Part shown: piece after piece, positions 6,073-11,943 of the stretch
Position numbering within the stretch: position 1 is the first letter of the stretch
Layout: the number at the start of each line of letters is the position of its first letter
DNA from: a virus
IMG/VR virus record: IMGVR_UViG_3300049846_000713
Location: 1-27,762 of that record
DNA length: 27,762 nucleotides
Reading direction: 5' to 3' (one strand)
Program-made: the position numbers and the translations under genes
Notes under the pieces: generated by a model
Told to the model about the DNA's origin: nothing
The model's database searches: none
Seen by the model: only the letters and a program-made list of their open reading frames with translations

Positions 6073-6791
6073 GCCCAGTTTTTTAGAGTCCTATAAAGAT
6101 CAAGTGCTGCTAGGAAGCCTTTCGTGTCTCCCGCAACGTCATATGACCACCTCACATCCTTTTCAGGATTGTGTGGCCGTTCCTTTGGGAGATTGAATAC
6201 ACAGTACCCCGCAACCTCTGTCCCCTCGGATTCGGTGAGCATCAAGCCATACGCGGCGCATTGAAGCATCGGTACGCGGTCATACAATGCCTTGTATGTT
6301 TTGAGATCGCCAACGTATACTTTGCCATCTTTCTCGAAAAGAAAGTCCATGGTTCCGGCAATGCCTAGAGATTTAGAGTAAACCATCTTTTCGCTTGCTA
6401 GAAACTTTACGTTGTTAGCAAATGACCAGTCTATGAATGGCTGGATTGGTGAGTAGTCAACGTCGCGAAAGATGTGATTTATTTGTTCGTTGATCCAATC
6501 CTCCACCATTGCGTGTGTGTCGGTTCCCTTTTTTGCGCCGTCCTCTTTTTTCTTTGTATGTGCAACGGATGCTTCCTTTAGTTCTTCCTCGGTCACCAGA
6601 TATTCGCCTGACTCGGTTTTCTCACAGTTATCACGAATGAATTGTGAGGTCATTTTTGCAGCCCACGGTATAAGTGCGCTTTTAGATATGACATTAAGAA
6701 TAGAAGTCACGCCATCAAGTGCGCGGCCGTCTAATGTGTAAACGTGCCTACCCGCGTCAAAATTAAACTTTGTGGTAGCTTCCATATTCAT
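6069..6791 (-). CDS. PD-(D/E)XK superfamily nuclease (RecB/Cas4-like exonuclease)
   Basis: 240 residues. After an N-terminal HVYTLDGR...LDGVTSIL segment come the signature residues of a RecB-family nuclease: GT-x2-H (89-93), Glu134 (SEKMVYS), Asp149 (GTMDFLF), Asp162-x-Lys164 (GDLKT) and the Q177-x3-Y181 motif typical of this branch. It probably degrades DNA ends to give single-stranded tails for phage recombination, working with the coupled SSB-like protein. No single-strand annealing protein is seen nearby, which is unusual for such modules. Starts at 6791 or 6785 are both possible, and both overlap the preceding gene. Confidence 0.85.
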   Translation of the reverse strand: MNMEATTKFNFDAGRHVYTLDGRALDGVTSILNVISKSALIPWAAKMTSQFIRDNCEKTESGEYLVTEEELKEASVAHTKKKEDGAKKGTDTHAMVEDWINEQINHIFRDVDYSPIQPFIDWSFANNVKFLASEKMVYSKSLGIAGTMDFLFEKDGKVYVGDLKTYKALYDRVPMLQCAAYGLMLTESEGTEVAGYCVFNLPKERPHNPEKDVRWSYDVAGDTKGFLAALDLYRTLKNWA

Positions 6792-6921
6792 TGACCCAAT
6801 CTAAGAGACGCTGATATTCGTTCCACTGCTGAACAGTTCCCATCCATCCCCACTCTCCGCAATCATCAGTCAGTGTGAGTCCTGCTTGAGTAGCACAGAC
6901 AATTTGTTTTGCGTACATCAT
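6763..6921 (-). CDS. small hypothetical protein, 52 residues
   Basis: I start it at the ATG at 6921 because that codon overlaps the upstream stop (ATGA). A longer GTG-started frame to 6969 would overlap the upstream gene by 52 bases. The product is Trp-rich (GEWGWMGTVQQWNEYQRLLDW) with two Cys near the N-terminal half. It overlaps the nuclease start by 29 bases. No family recognised. Confidence 0.6.
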   Translation of the reverse strand: MMYAKQIVCATQAGLTLTDDCGEWGWMGTVQQWNEYQRLLDWVNEYGSYHKV

Positions 6922-7118
6922 ACAGAGAGTTCTATTGCGTGTATTTCTTCTGCATGATTCGACCTCCACTCATCCTCCCAAATGACTGCTTCATTTCCAT
7001 AACCATTCTTCGTCATGTCGTTGAATAACTCAATCATCGTGTCGTAATCAAGTTTGTACTCTTCATACGTTGCTCGGTACGCTTCTAATTGATTTTCCTC
7101 TCCGGGTAGTTTGCTCAT
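6918..7118 (-). CDS. acidic small protein, first gene of the recombination transcript
   Basis: 66 residues, acidic and helical (MSKLPGEENQLEAYRATYEEY...), ending EEIHAIELSV. It is the first gene after the promoter at 7145-7172, with a short AT-rich leader and no Shine-Dalgarno. The stop overlaps the next start. Small acidic proteins at the head of early phage transcripts often inhibit host proteins, but nothing here shows a target. Confidence 0.6.
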   Translation of the reverse strand: MSKLPGEENQLEAYRATYEEYKLDYDTMIELFNDMTKNGYGNEAVIWEDEWRSNHAEEIHAIELSV

Positions 7119-7144
7119 ATTTATACGTTAGCTGGTATACTGGT

Positions 7145-7197
7145 ATTCTAGCATCTAGGTAGGATGGCGCAAGGGGTTCAATATTTAGTTGGGGATA
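7145..7197 (-). promoter_or_regulatory. leftward promoter sharing the upstream box
   Basis: Minus-strand -35 TTGCGC (7167-7172), 16-base spacer, -10 TAGAAT (7145-7150), leaving about 26 bases to the ATG at 7118. The box TATCCCCAACTAAAT (minus strand, 7183-7197) lies ten bases upstream of the -35, exactly as at 4700-4714, and TAGCATCTAG (7149-7158) overlaps the -10/spacer edge. Here the box also encodes the last residues and stop of the zinc-ribbon gene. Confidence 0.65.
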
Positions 7198-7340
7198 ATG
7201 ATTTTCTTCATGTATTGCCTACACATGGGGCAGCACTTTGGCCTCTCCACCTTAGGTGACCACACATACAGGCAATTCTTGTTTGTGCACACCACTATCT
7301 TAGGCACACTTAATTTGTCTATTTCTTTTGTTTTTTTCAT
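7185..7340 (-). CDS. micro zinc-ribbon protein
   Basis: 51 residues from the ATG at 7340 to the TAA at 7185. The core VVCTNKNCLYVW...ERPKCCPMCRQYMKK is a compact zinc ribbon: a C-x4-C knuckle, an aromatic strand, then C-C-x2-C, with basic flanks suited to nucleic-acid or ribosome contact. It starts four bases after the stop of the DUF3440-tail-like gene and closes the cassette before the next promoter. There is no Shine-Dalgarno. Function unknown, but the metal site is clear. Confidence 0.7.
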   Translation of the reverse strand: MKKTKEIDKLSVPKIVVCTNKNCLYVWSPKVERPKCCPMCRQYMKKIIIPN

Positions 7341-7344
7341 TTTT

Positions 7345-7614
7345 TTAGAAAAGCGTTAACTGTACCCTTACCCCACGTTCCATTAACTCTTTTCTTTTTA
7401 TAAGATAATAAGCCTCTTTTTTCGTGGCGGTGAACCCTAGTGTTTTGAGGTGTGTGTCGTTTTTCATAATTGCCCTACAAACCGCCTTATAACTTGGAAC
7501 CCTGTTCGACCTCTCCAGCCCCGCATCAATCTCGTCCGGTATTCCACTTGAATAGCACCTGTGTTCCCACATCACGATATAATCTCTTATTTTTTCTTTT
7601 GTTTTCCCATTCAT
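7345..7614 (-). CDS. small protein repeating the DUF3440 tail motif of the IbrA-like protein
   Basis: 89 residues from the ATG at 7614, chosen because AAGG lies seven bases ahead; a GTG-started form reaches 7635. Residues about 39-65 read VPSYKAVCRAIMKND...LGFTATKK. This closely parallels IPTYKRMCICIMKND...MGFSLTKG at residues 386-412 of the IbrA-like protein three genes upstream. It is thus a free-standing copy of that tail, without the PP-loop domain. It overlaps the preceding gene by 89 bases in another frame. It could modulate or partner the enzyme. Function unknown. Confidence 0.7.
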   Translation of the reverse strand: MNGKTKEKIRDYIVMWEHRCYSSGIPDEIDAGLERSNRVPSYKAVCRAIMKNDTHLKTLGFTATKKEAYYLIKRKELMERGVRVQLTLF

Positions 7615-7948
7615 AAATAGCCTTGTCTGCTTCACTGTTGGCCAAATCTTGTTGTTTTTTGGTTAATCTACCCCACGCCTGACGCGTTATATCCTCAGGA
7701 CACTGGATTGCGTAAGCAACAGCCGCATGACCGATCCACGCCCTTCTATTTTGTGACATGTCGGTAAGTGCATTTTCGCAACTATACTTCCAGTCCCTCA
7801 CAACAGCCCTCATCCACTCTCCATACAGCTCGTGGTCACCCGTAAAATCAATAGCCCTGCCCAGCATTTCTTTTTTGTTTTCAGCGTGGCCCCACATGTT
7901 GTATTTATTTTCCTCCCACAAATCATAGGGATGATATATTCTTTTCAT
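7526..7948 (-). CDS. conserved phage protein accompanying IbrA/IbrB-like genes
   Basis: 140 residues. It starts MKRIYHPYDLWEE and contains AIDFTGDHELYGEWMRAV (about residues 32-49), SQNRRAWIGHAAVAYA and ITRQAWGRLTKKQQ...ANSEADKAI. From memory, proteins with the same F-TGDHELYG and R-RAWIGHAA phrases stand beside ParB-like and PAPS-reductase-like genes in other phages, so this looks like a regular third member of the cassette. It is a soluble, helical protein with no catalytic motif I know. The start overlaps the IbrB-like stop (ATGA). The last 89 bases overlap the next gene. Confidence 0.75.
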   Translation of the reverse strand: MKRIYHPYDLWEENKYNMWGHAENKKEMLGRAIDFTGDHELYGEWMRAVVRDWKYSCENALTDMSQNRRAWIGHAAVAYAIQCPEDITRQAWGRLTKKQQDLANSEADKAIYEWENKRKNKRLYRDVGTQVLFKWNTGRD

Positions 7949-8439
7949 ACAGTGGTAAACTCCCTATCAATAAACAATGAGGCAAGGCCTGTGATTTGTT
8001 TCAGCCTGAGAAGTTCATCTTTGTCCATACCTATGTGTTTTAATATCCACGCGTCACTCATTCCCGACTCAACAAGTTCCCCAACAATATTACTCATCAA
8101 TTGAACAGAGTGTGAACCCCTTGCGCGGTTGTGCCTAATTGTTGAGGCCATTCGGTTTGATATGTCTTTGTCTATAACCACAACCGGCAACATTCCACCC
8201 TCACGTCCATATATTCTTTTTGAGTTTTTTAGGGTCGTGTATCTATGGTAGCCGTCAACTATCTCATAAATATCTTGCTCTGGGATGTAATAGCACACTA
8301 CTGGCATGGTAAAGCCGTCTTCCCATATGGAAACCTCCAACAGATCCATTTCTGGCTCTGCAACAGAGTTTGGGTTATATGAGTTTGCGCGCACTTTATC
8401 AACCGGCACTGCCCTGACGTTATATACTGGTGATTTCAT
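7945..8439 (-). CDS. ibrB: IbrB-like ParB-fold protein
   Basis: 164 residues from the ATG at 8439, one base after the IbrA-like stop; a longer frame to 8496 would overlap that gene. ParB/Srx-type features are clear: NPNSVAEPEMDLLEVSI, the VDGYHRY motif (61-67), the RMASTIRHNRARG segment (97-108) and a C-terminal helix-turn-helix-like part. The family includes E. coli IbrB, encoded beside IbrA and reported to act with it in activating eib genes. ParB-fold domains can bind or hydrolyse nucleotides. Here it is one of four coupled genes, so a joint activity with the PP-loop enzyme is likely. Which substrate is unknown. Confidence 0.85.
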   Translation of the reverse strand: MKSPVYNVRAVPVDKVRANSYNPNSVAEPEMDLLEVSIWEDGFTMPVVCYYIPEQDIYEIVDGYHRYTTLKNSKRIYGREGGMLPVVVIDKDISNRMASTIRHNRARGSHSVQLMSNIVGELVESGMSDAWILKHIGMDKDELLRLKQITGLASLFIDREFTTV

Positions 8440-8440
8440 A

Positions 8441-9733
8441 TTATTTATATATATTCTTATAATTATTTTCAGCCGCACTCCTCCTTTCAGTCTCACCCTT
8501 AGTTAAAGAGAAGCCCATGAACTTGCACAAATGGTCGTTCTTCATGATACATATACACATTCTTTTGTATGTAGGGATTTCCCTAAACTCCACAATGTTA
8601 ATATCATCAAGATATTCCATCTGAACTGGTAATTTATCTGTGTCATAGTTTGTTTTCTTCCCAACAGTAATAGGTATTTTCATTTTTTTTAGTTTTTTAA
8701 TTAACCTCTTACTAAGCACTCCACCCTTCTTCCTCCAAAACACCTGACTGATTTCTAGTTTTTTTTTATAATTCTCTGCTGCTTTTTCTGGTAATGTGCT
8801 GAGAAGAAAATCCATGTAGCTTTTCCACGTGTGTCCCTTGGGTAAAACAATATTCCGCCAACCCATTGCAGTTGTCCCGCCATATAGGCCGGTAAAGTTT
8901 ACACCGTTCACTCGGCCAATCATCCGACCCCAATTGTTCGGGTCTATAACCTTGTAATATTTTAGGCTTGCTGGTGCAGCGTCGTTGAACGGACTCGCAC
9001 ACCTCATTTGTCCTAAAGACAAACCAGCCTGATAGAACAAGTCATATAGCTTGTTATACTCGAAACCAAACTTGGCATTAGCGGTCCATATGTCCTCTGC
9101 AAGCCAATCATATATCGGGTACATGTTATAAACATTGCGATACATTTTTTTTGACCAATCGAGTCCCTTATATTTGTTTATGTTTTTGTCTGAGTGTATC
9201 GCGCGCCAACGGTTTAGGCTTTCTTGTGTTCTTATGCCGACAAGGCACGCTGTTTTCTTTGCGTGTTTTTTGTTGTGAAGCCACAAACTAAACTGCTCTT
9301 GTAGGTCATAGTCCCACATTTCCTTTTTAAAAAAATCGAAATTATGGTTGTCTTCATTTATACAATTTTCAGGCATCGGCCTAACCCACAAGTCCTTTTT
9401 TTCTTTCTCCCACGGTACCCAATGGTCCTGATATGCTGAAGTACAGCACTGCGCTGATATTGGTAAACAGATTCTGTAATATTCCAATATGTCTTGATTT
9501 GAACTAAAAACCGAATCAACGTAATCGGTGGTCATTTGATACTGCGCCTCATAGTCAATGTGGAATACTCCAAGCTTTCTATTGGGTGCAAGGTCTCTTA
9601 TGTATTTAACACAAAGACTTAACAGCAATCCACTGTCCTTCCCACCACTAAAAGACACATAAACGTTGTCGAAGTTATCAAAAACGTACTTGATTCGTTG
9701 CATTGATTCTGTATACACATTTTTGTTTTCCAT
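8441..9733 (-). CDS. ibrA: IbrA-like PAPS-reductase-family PP-loop protein with DUF3440-type tail
   Basis: 430 residues. The N-terminal PP-loop nucleotide-binding motif SGGKDS is at 29-34, followed by VFHIDYEAQYQ (56-65), a CC pair (96-97) and GIRTQES (166-172). YPIYDWLAEDIW (205-216) and RCASPFND (244-251) follow, and a DUF3440-type tail closes with IPTYKRMCICIMKND (386-400). The architecture is that of IbrA and phage 'phosphoadenosine phosphosulfate reductase' proteins, which activate a substrate with ATP. True sulfate reduction is unlikely for a phage gene, and modification of nucleic acid or another macromolecule fits better (inference). The first gene of its transcript, it starts six bases after the -10 box. 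Confidence 0.9.
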   Translation of the reverse strand: MENKNVYTESMQRIKYVFDNFDNVYVSFSGGKDSGLLLSLCVKYIRDLAPNRKLGVFHIDYEAQYQMTTDYVDSVFSSNQDILEYYRICLPISAQCCTSAYQDHWVPWEKEKKDLWVRPMPENCINEDNHNFDFFKKEMWDYDLQEQFSLWLHNKKHAKKTACLVGIRTQESLNRWRAIHSDKNINKYKGLDWSKKMYRNVYNMYPIYDWLAEDIWTANAKFGFEYNKLYDLFYQAGLSLGQMRCASPFNDAAPASLKYYKVIDPNNWGRMIGRVNGVNFTGLYGGTTAMGWRNIVLPKGHTWKSYMDFLLSTLPEKAAENYKKKLEISQVFWRKKGGVLSKRLIKKLKKMKIPITVGKKTNYDTDKLPVQMEYLDDINIVEFREIPTYKRMCICIMKNDHLCKFMGFSLTKGETERRSAAENNYKNIYK

Positions 9734-9739
9734 TTATGT

Positions 9740-9768
9740 ATACTATCATCATCATCACCACTACACAA
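9740..9768 (-). promoter_or_regulatory. leftward promoter of the IbrA/IbrB-like cassette
   Basis: Minus-strand -35 TTGTGT (9763-9768), 17-base spacer and -10 TAGTAT (9740-9745), then six bases to the ATG at 9733. The spacing predicts a leaderless mRNA. A TGATGATGATGA run fills the spacer. It is divergent from the rightward promoter at 9793-9819. Confidence 0.65.
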
Positions 9769-9792
9769 TCAGTGGGTGTGGATAAAGTCACT

Positions 9793-9819
9793 TTGACAAT
9801 AAAACGAGTATGATATAGT
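9793..9819 (+). promoter_or_regulatory. rightward promoter with extended -10
   Basis: A perfect -35 TTGACA (9793-9798), a 15-base spacer, and extended -10 TGATATAGT (TG at 9811, hexamer 9814-9819). Six bases later comes ATG (9826). It is the best -35 hexamer in the window and drives the structured segment and probably the late block. Confidence 0.75.
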
Positions 9820-9825
9820 GTAGAC

Positions 9826-9933
9826 ATGCACAACCTGAAAACATCAGATATTTTCACAGTAGCGTGGCGCAATCGGGTTGTGCAAACTCTGTCGCGCTAT
9901 GGTGAAAGTATCGGAAAAAACAGCTCGCTTTAA
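9826..9933 (+). CDS. possible leaderless micro-protein, or non-coding start of the rightward transcript
   Basis: From the ATG six bases after the -10 hexamer, 35 codons are open (MHNLKTSDIFTVAWRNRVV...). Its first 13 bases, ATGCACAACCTGA, recur at 10237 inside the next gene. The same bases lie within strong inverted repeats, so the region may be an RNA element and not a gene. No family recognised. Confidence 0.3.
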   Translation: MHNLKTSDIFTVAWRNRVVQTLSRYGESIGKNSSL

Positions 9934-9946
9934 TTGGCGGGCTGTT
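9827..9946 (+). ncRNA. structured RNA-like segment at the start of the rightward transcript
   Basis: Three pairings stand out. TGCACAACC (9827-9835) pairs perfectly with GGTTGTGCA (9876-9884). TTTCAC-AG-TAGCG (9852-9864) pairs with CGCTA-TG-GTGAAA (9895-9907). AACAGCTCGC (9919-9928) pairs with GCGGGCTGTT (9937-9946), with one G-U pair. The first two cross, so they would form a pseudoknot or compete. The third resembles a terminator without a good U tract. Candidate regulatory leader or small RNA. Confidence 0.5.
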
Positions 9947-10159
9947 TGTGTACAAACGCAATACGGAGACATCTCATTGGCACGTCTCTCTAAAAAACGC
10001 TGATGCCTCGTGTTTCTATAAAATTCCCGCTCTGTTTTCGCCTAACAACGGGGACTTCAATAGGAACAAGAGGAAACTGAGCAATCAGTAACAGCAGGAC
10101 ATCTGACTTAGGAGGACCAGGAACTAACTGCACAGTATCGCGCACACAAGAACCAAGCC
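9947..10159. other. intergenic stretch with no recognised gene
   Basis: Between the structured segment and the 10165 promoter all frames are short. The longest ATG frame I followed has 25 codons. TAGGAGG-like bases at about 10110-10117 have no start codon behind them. GTTTG-TGTA-CAAAC (9944-9957) is a short hairpin, and GGAGAC with GTCTCT flank a small loop further on. I see no tRNA or attachment site. Confidence 0.6.
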
Positions 10160-10194
10160 CCCCTTTGAAGGGGTAAAGGCGGTTATAGTATAAT
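10160..10194 (+). promoter_or_regulatory. rightward late-block promoter with overlapping inverted repeat
   Basis: -35 TTGAAG (10165-10170), 18-base spacer and a consensus -10 TATAAT (10189-10194), six bases before the ATG at 10201. The -35 lies within CCCCTT-TG-AAGGGG (10160-10173), a perfect 6-bp inverted repeat well placed for an operator or, in RNA, a small hairpin ending read-through from 9826. Confidence 0.7.
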
Positions 10195-10200
10195 GACTGT

Positions 10201-10398
10201 ATGATCCCCTCTCCTTACCAAGGACACGTAAAGAAGATGCACAACCTGACAGAGTTTTTGGATGGATTTAAGAAACAATTGGGAGCAAAAGCCATATTCT
10301 TGGCAGTCTTTGAAGAAAACGATGACTACACGATAACTGATTTGACAGACCAAGAGATTAGAGCCTTAGCGAAGGATATGTTAAAATTTAAGGAATGA
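10201..10398 (+). CDS. small hypothetical protein ahead of the terminase genes
   Basis: 65 residues from the ATG at 10201, which would be leaderless. Starting at 10237 instead gives 53 residues beginning MHNLTEFLDGF, with AAGGA about 13 bases ahead. The protein is acidic with an alpha/beta look (AKAIFLAVFEENDDYTITDLTDQEI). Its stop overlaps the small-terminase start (ATGA), so it is co-translated with DNA packaging genes. Function unknown. The start choice is uncertain. Confidence 0.6.
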   Translation: MIPSPYQGHVKKMHNLTEFLDGFKKQLGAKAIFLAVFEENDDYTITDLTDQEIRALAKDMLKFKE

Positions 10399-10793
10399 CT
10401 GCCGGAAGACCAACAGACTACACACCAGAGCTTTTAGAGAAAGCAAGAGAGTATTTAGCTCTGGATCACGAAACAATACCGAGCATTGCTGGCCTTGCAC
10501 TGTACTTGGGTATTCGCAGAGAAACCTGTCATGTGTGGGCGAAAGAGGATGGAAAGGAAGAATTTTCTAACATTTTGGAAGAATTACTTGCAAAACAAGA
10601 GAATAAACTTGTATCAAACGGCTTAAAGGGTAGCTATAATTCAACAATCACAAAGTTGATACTCACCAAACACGGCTACACAGACAAACAAGACGTAACA
10701 AGTGGTGGTAAGCAACTACCAGCACCAATTTTAGGAAATGTACTCTCTCACGACAGCAACGAGGAAGATAGCGAAACTAAAAAAGAAGATTAG
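10395..10793 (+). CDS. terS: terminase small subunit
   Basis: 132 residues. It has the family opening GRPTDYTPELLEKAREYL and a helix-turn-helix-like DNA-binding part (SIAGLALYLGIRRETCHVWAKE, about residues 29-50). The central oligomerisation helices follow (LEELLAKQENKLVSNGL), then the ITKLILTKHGYTDKQ phrase common to these subunits. It recognises phage DNA and hands it to the large subunit for packaging. The last 56 bases overlap the large-subunit gene in another frame, as often seen. The charged tail (EEDSETKKED) is probably the contact with the large subunit. Confidence 0.88.
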   Translation: MTAGRPTDYTPELLEKAREYLALDHETIPSIAGLALYLGIRRETCHVWAKEDGKEEFSNILEELLAKQENKLVSNGLKGSYNSTITKLILTKHGYTDKQDVTSGGKQLPAPILGNVLSHDSNEEDSETKKED

Positions 10794-11943
10794 GGCCGTT
10801 CAGGGTGGAACTTCTGCTTCTAAGACAATAAGCATTTTACTGTACCTCATTGACCGCGCCCAATCAGATAAAACAGCAACACTTACCAGTGTTATCTCAG
10901 AATCTTTCCCACACCTACGCAGAGGGGCGATGAGAGATTTTAAGAACATAATGACCGCCCACAACTATTGGAAAGATGATCGGTGGAACGTCTCTGAAAG
11001 CACGTATACATTTGAAACAGGCTCTCAAATAGAGTTCTTCTCTGCCGACCAATCAGACAAACTCCGAGGAGCAAGACGAGACAGGTGTTTTATGAATGAG
11101 GCAAACAACATGACCCTCGATGTTTTTGACCAACTAGAAGTACGTACAAAAGAGCTTCTATTTATGGACTGGAACCCAAGCAACGAATTTTGGTTTTATA
11201 CCGACATCAAACCAAACAGAGAGGACGTTGACCACATTACCCTTACCTACAAAGACAACGAAGCTCTATCGCCGGAAATAGTATCTGCCATAGAAGCGCG
11301 CAAGAACCGTAAAGGATGGTGGCAGGTGTATGGATTAGGACAGCTTGGCGAGGTGGAGGGCAAGATTTACAAGGATTGGCAGATCATCGACACAATACCC
11401 CATGAGGCGCGTTATTTGCGAACAGGCCTAGACTTTGGGTATACAAACGACCCATCAGCCATAGTGGATGTTTACAGATACAATGGCGGGCTAATTTGGG
11501 ACGAATTGACGTATCAGAAGGGTCTCAGCAACAAACAATTGGCAGACATTCTATTGGCAGACGGTATGAAACGTGTTGTGGTTGCAGATGCGGCGGAGCC
11601 TAAAAGTATTGATGAAATTAAGTCCTATGGCGTTACTGTTCTGCCATCAAACAAGGGTGCCGGCTCTGTTGCCCACAGAATACAAACTGTTCAAGCCCAG
11701 AGAATTAGCCTCACAAAACGAAGTGCGAACGTGATTAAGGAGTACCGTAACTATCTTTGGGAGACGGATAAAGACGGGAAAATCCTGAACGAACCAGAAC
11801 ATCAGTGGAGCCATAGCATGGACGCTGGGGGATATGCAACAGAGTCAATATACAAAACAGAAAACGAATATGTGCTAAATGATATACTACAAGCACAATT
11901 CTCTAAAAACATTGCACGCAGAAATCTTAACTCCACACGATGA
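10738..11943 (+). CDS. terL: terminase large subunit
   Basis: 401 residues; the motor that pumps DNA into the prohead and cuts it. ATPase part: Walker A variant GGTSASKT (23-30), a probable Walker B ending at Glu121 (RCFMNEANN), and an MDWNPS coupling-type segment (143-148). RNase H-like nuclease part: Asp232 (GLDFGYTNDPSA), Asp284 (VVADAAEPKSI) and Asp362 (HSMDAGGYA). All acidic positions expected are present, and the length is normal for a compact subunit. The start at 10738 puts the Walker motif at the usual distance from the N-terminus. TAGGAA directly precedes it. Confidence 0.95.
   Translation: MYSLTTATRKIAKLKKKIRAVQGGTSASKTISILLYLIDRAQSDKTATLTSVISESFPHLRRGAMRDFKNIMTAHNYWKDDRWNVSESTYTFETGSQIEFFSADQSDKLRGARRDRCFMNEANNMTLDVFDQLEVRTKELLFMDWNPSNEFWFYTDIKPNREDVDHITLTYKDNEALSPEIVSAIEARKNRKGWWQVYGLGQLGEVEGKIYKDWQIIDTIPHEARYLRTGLDFGYTNDPSAIVDVYRYNGGLIWDELTYQKGLSNKQLADILLADGMKRVVVADAAEPKSIDEIKSYGVTVLPSNKGAGSVAHRIQTVQAQRISLTKRSANVIKEYRNYLWETDKDGKILNEPEHQWSHSMDAGGYATESIYKTENEYVLNDILQAQFSKNIARRNLNSTR

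Noticed and set aside
9731-9762. ATC/ATG trinucleotide run near the divergent promoters as a possible origin iteron
   Set aside because: Only four short units within a promoter spacer. No longer iterons or AT-rich unwinding region are nearby.
9861-9884. Bases GCGTGGCGCAATCGGGTTGTGC resemble a tRNA D-arm/anticodon region
   Set aside because: No acceptor stem, T-arm or CCA-compatible fold can be drawn around it. It is better explained by the inverted repeats.
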